Shown here one piece after another: positions 63,065 through 64,000 of a stretch of 64,000 nucleotides of DNA. Every line of letters begins with the position of its first letter. Position 1 is the first letter of the stretch. Origin of the DNA: Symmachiella dynata (GTDB lineage Bacteria; Planctomycetota; Planctomycetia; Planctomycetales; Planctomycetaceae); assembly GCF_007747995.1 (NCBI RefSeq), contig NZ_CP036276.1, positions 7,058,001 through 7,122,000 on the forward strand. The letters are read 5' to 3'. The position numbers and the translations under genes are program-made. The notes below the pieces were generated by a model, which saw only the letters and a list, made by a program, of their open reading frames with translations, was not told the DNA's origin and ran no database searches.

Positions 63065-63943
63065 TTAGCTGCGTTTGGTCCGTTTGCGTTTTTTGACCAG
63101 GCTTCTTAGCGTCGCAAGGTTGATCTCATCCAACGGGGTTCCGTCCTCGTCCCCTTTGGGGGTCTCCATGTACATCGGTACCTTGGCGAAACGACGGTCG
63201 TTGAGCAGATTGCGAAACGGTTCCAAGCCCAAAAAGCCTTCGCCGATTTTCTCGTGCCGGTCAACACGGCTGCCGAACTCTTTTTTGCTGTCGTTCAGAT
63301 GAAACGCTCGAATGCGGTCCGTGCCTATCAAGCGGTCAAATTCCTTCATCGTTTTTTTGTAGTCTTTCGGCTCGGTGATGGCATAGCCGGCGGCAAAGAT
63401 ATGGCAGGTATCGACGCACACTCCCAGTCGCTCACTTTGTTCGACATGGTCAAAAATATAGGCCAACTGCTCAAAGCGATGCCCCAGATTGGTCCCTTGC
63501 CCAGCGGTCGTTTCTAATAGGACTTGCGTCTGAAATCCCTCGGTTTGTCGGTGGGCTTCGTCGAGAGCCTGCACAATTTTTTCAAGCCCCTCCTCTTCGC
63601 TCGATTTCACAAAGCTCCCCGGGTGCATGACCACACCGATCAAACCCAACGCCTCGGCGCGTTGTAGTTCGATCACAAAGGCATCGAGTGACTTCTTCCA
63701 CAGCGCGTCGTCGGGACTGGCCAGATTGATCAGATAACTGTCATGCGCGACCGGGTGGGTGACGCCGGTCTCTTCGAGGGCTTCGCGAAACAGCCGGATA
63801 TCCTCTTCGGTGAGCGGCTTGGCGCGCCACTGATTATTGTTCTTCGTAAAGATTTGCACACAGTCCATGTCGAATTGGGCCGCGGCACGAACCGCTTTGT
63901 AATAACCGCCGGCAATGGACATATGAGCGCCGAGAAGGGGCAT
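63065..63943 (-). CDS. nfo: endonuclease IV (AP endonuclease)
   Basis: DNA-repair enzyme (292 residues) cleaving 5' to abasic sites, a zinc-dependent TIM barrel. The start LLGAHMSIAGGYYKAVRAA, the zinc-site motifs HPGSFVKSSEEEGLEKI, VLLETTAGQGTNLG and CVDTCHIFAAGY, and the C-terminal HLNDSKKEFGSRVDRHEKIGEG match the Nfo family (the last quoted as two pieces: HLNDSKKEFGSRVDRH and EKIGEG). A basic KKRKRTKRS tail follows. The frame is open 14 codons further upstream, but ATG 63943 gives the standard N-terminus. It is a single gene near the right edge of the window. Confidence 0.95.
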   Translation of the reverse strand: MPLLGAHMSIAGGYYKAVRAAAQFDMDCVQIFTKNNNQWRAKPLTEEDIRLFREALEETGVTHPVAHDSYLINLASPDDALWKKSLDAFVIELQRAEALGLIGVVMHPGSFVKSSEEEGLEKIVQALDEAHRQTEGFQTQVLLETTAGQGTNLGHRFEQLAYIFDHVEQSERLGVCVDTCHIFAAGYAITEPKDYKKTMKEFDRLIGTDRIRAFHLNDSKKEFGSRVDRHEKIGEGFLGLEPFRNLLNDRRFAKVPMYMETPKGDEDGTPLDEINLATLRSLVKKRKRTKRS

Positions 63944-64000
63944 AGTCGAACTCAATCTTGAAAAAATGGTGAAACTTTCCAGCAATTCACGTTCAATAAC

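Overview
The window is moderately GC-rich bacterial chromosome that I read as a planctomycete (order Planctomycetales). No single gene proves this. The combination does: Tat-exported Gfo/Idh/MocA oxidoreductases, a secreted CxPxR sulfatase, a beta-RFAP synthase of the tetrahydromethanopterin C1 pathway, flotillin FloA, a WD40 lipoprotein, a giant secretin, and many zinc-ribbon membrane proteins, all in loosely packed genes with hairpin-rich spacers. I did not identify the genus. I saw no rRNA, tRNA, CRISPR array, transposase or phage gene.

Layout. 1-7940 is mostly envelope carbohydrate and lipid synthesis: a truncated CDP-glucose 4,6-dehydratase at the left edge, beta-RFAP synthase, then HldE, a heptosyltransferase, a GT4 glycosyltransferase and a WaaP-like kinase, followed by PlsY. 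7976-16141 holds a small BON-like protein, an M42 aminopeptidase and a family of zinc-ribbon/membrane proteins that ends in a tandem array of four 8-bp-overlapping paralogues leading into a MATE transporter. 16324-28923 carries a WD40 lipoprotein, a cNMP-C39-ABC exporter, a Tat-exported oxidoreductase, another zinc-ribbon membrane protein, FloA and a large RND permease. 29340-47637 contains a GT-C-like membrane pair, an ethanolamine permease, an FAD dehydrogenase, a duplicated-domain lipoprotein, a GNAT enzyme, two tandem LRR membrane proteins, a sulfatase, a second oxidoreductase and a VWA-like membrane protein. 47656-57442 carries a GT2 enzyme, RmlA, a parvulin-type PPIase lipoprotein and a 1697-residue secretin closed by a strong terminator. 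57577-63943 has a Rieske protein, a DUF4328-like protein, a PQQ-type beta-propeller, an aldehyde dehydrogenase, an HDOD protein and endonuclease IV.

How the genes fit together. The left end and the 47.6-50 kb region both serve surface polysaccharide or LPS: ADP-heptose made by HldE is the expected donor for the adjacent heptosyltransferase, and RmlA feeds dTDP-sugars. The secretin, RND permease and peptidase-ABC exporter are outer- or inner-membrane export parts, each found without its usual partners.

The least explained parts are: (i) the A-B-A-B zinc-ribbon array ahead of the MATE gene and its double-module relative at 9984; (ii) the secretin with six helical repeats, a Gly-Thr-Thr minisatellite and a glycine-rich insertion; (iii) several families of dispersed palindromes, including a 383-bp element present at 11450 and 41174.
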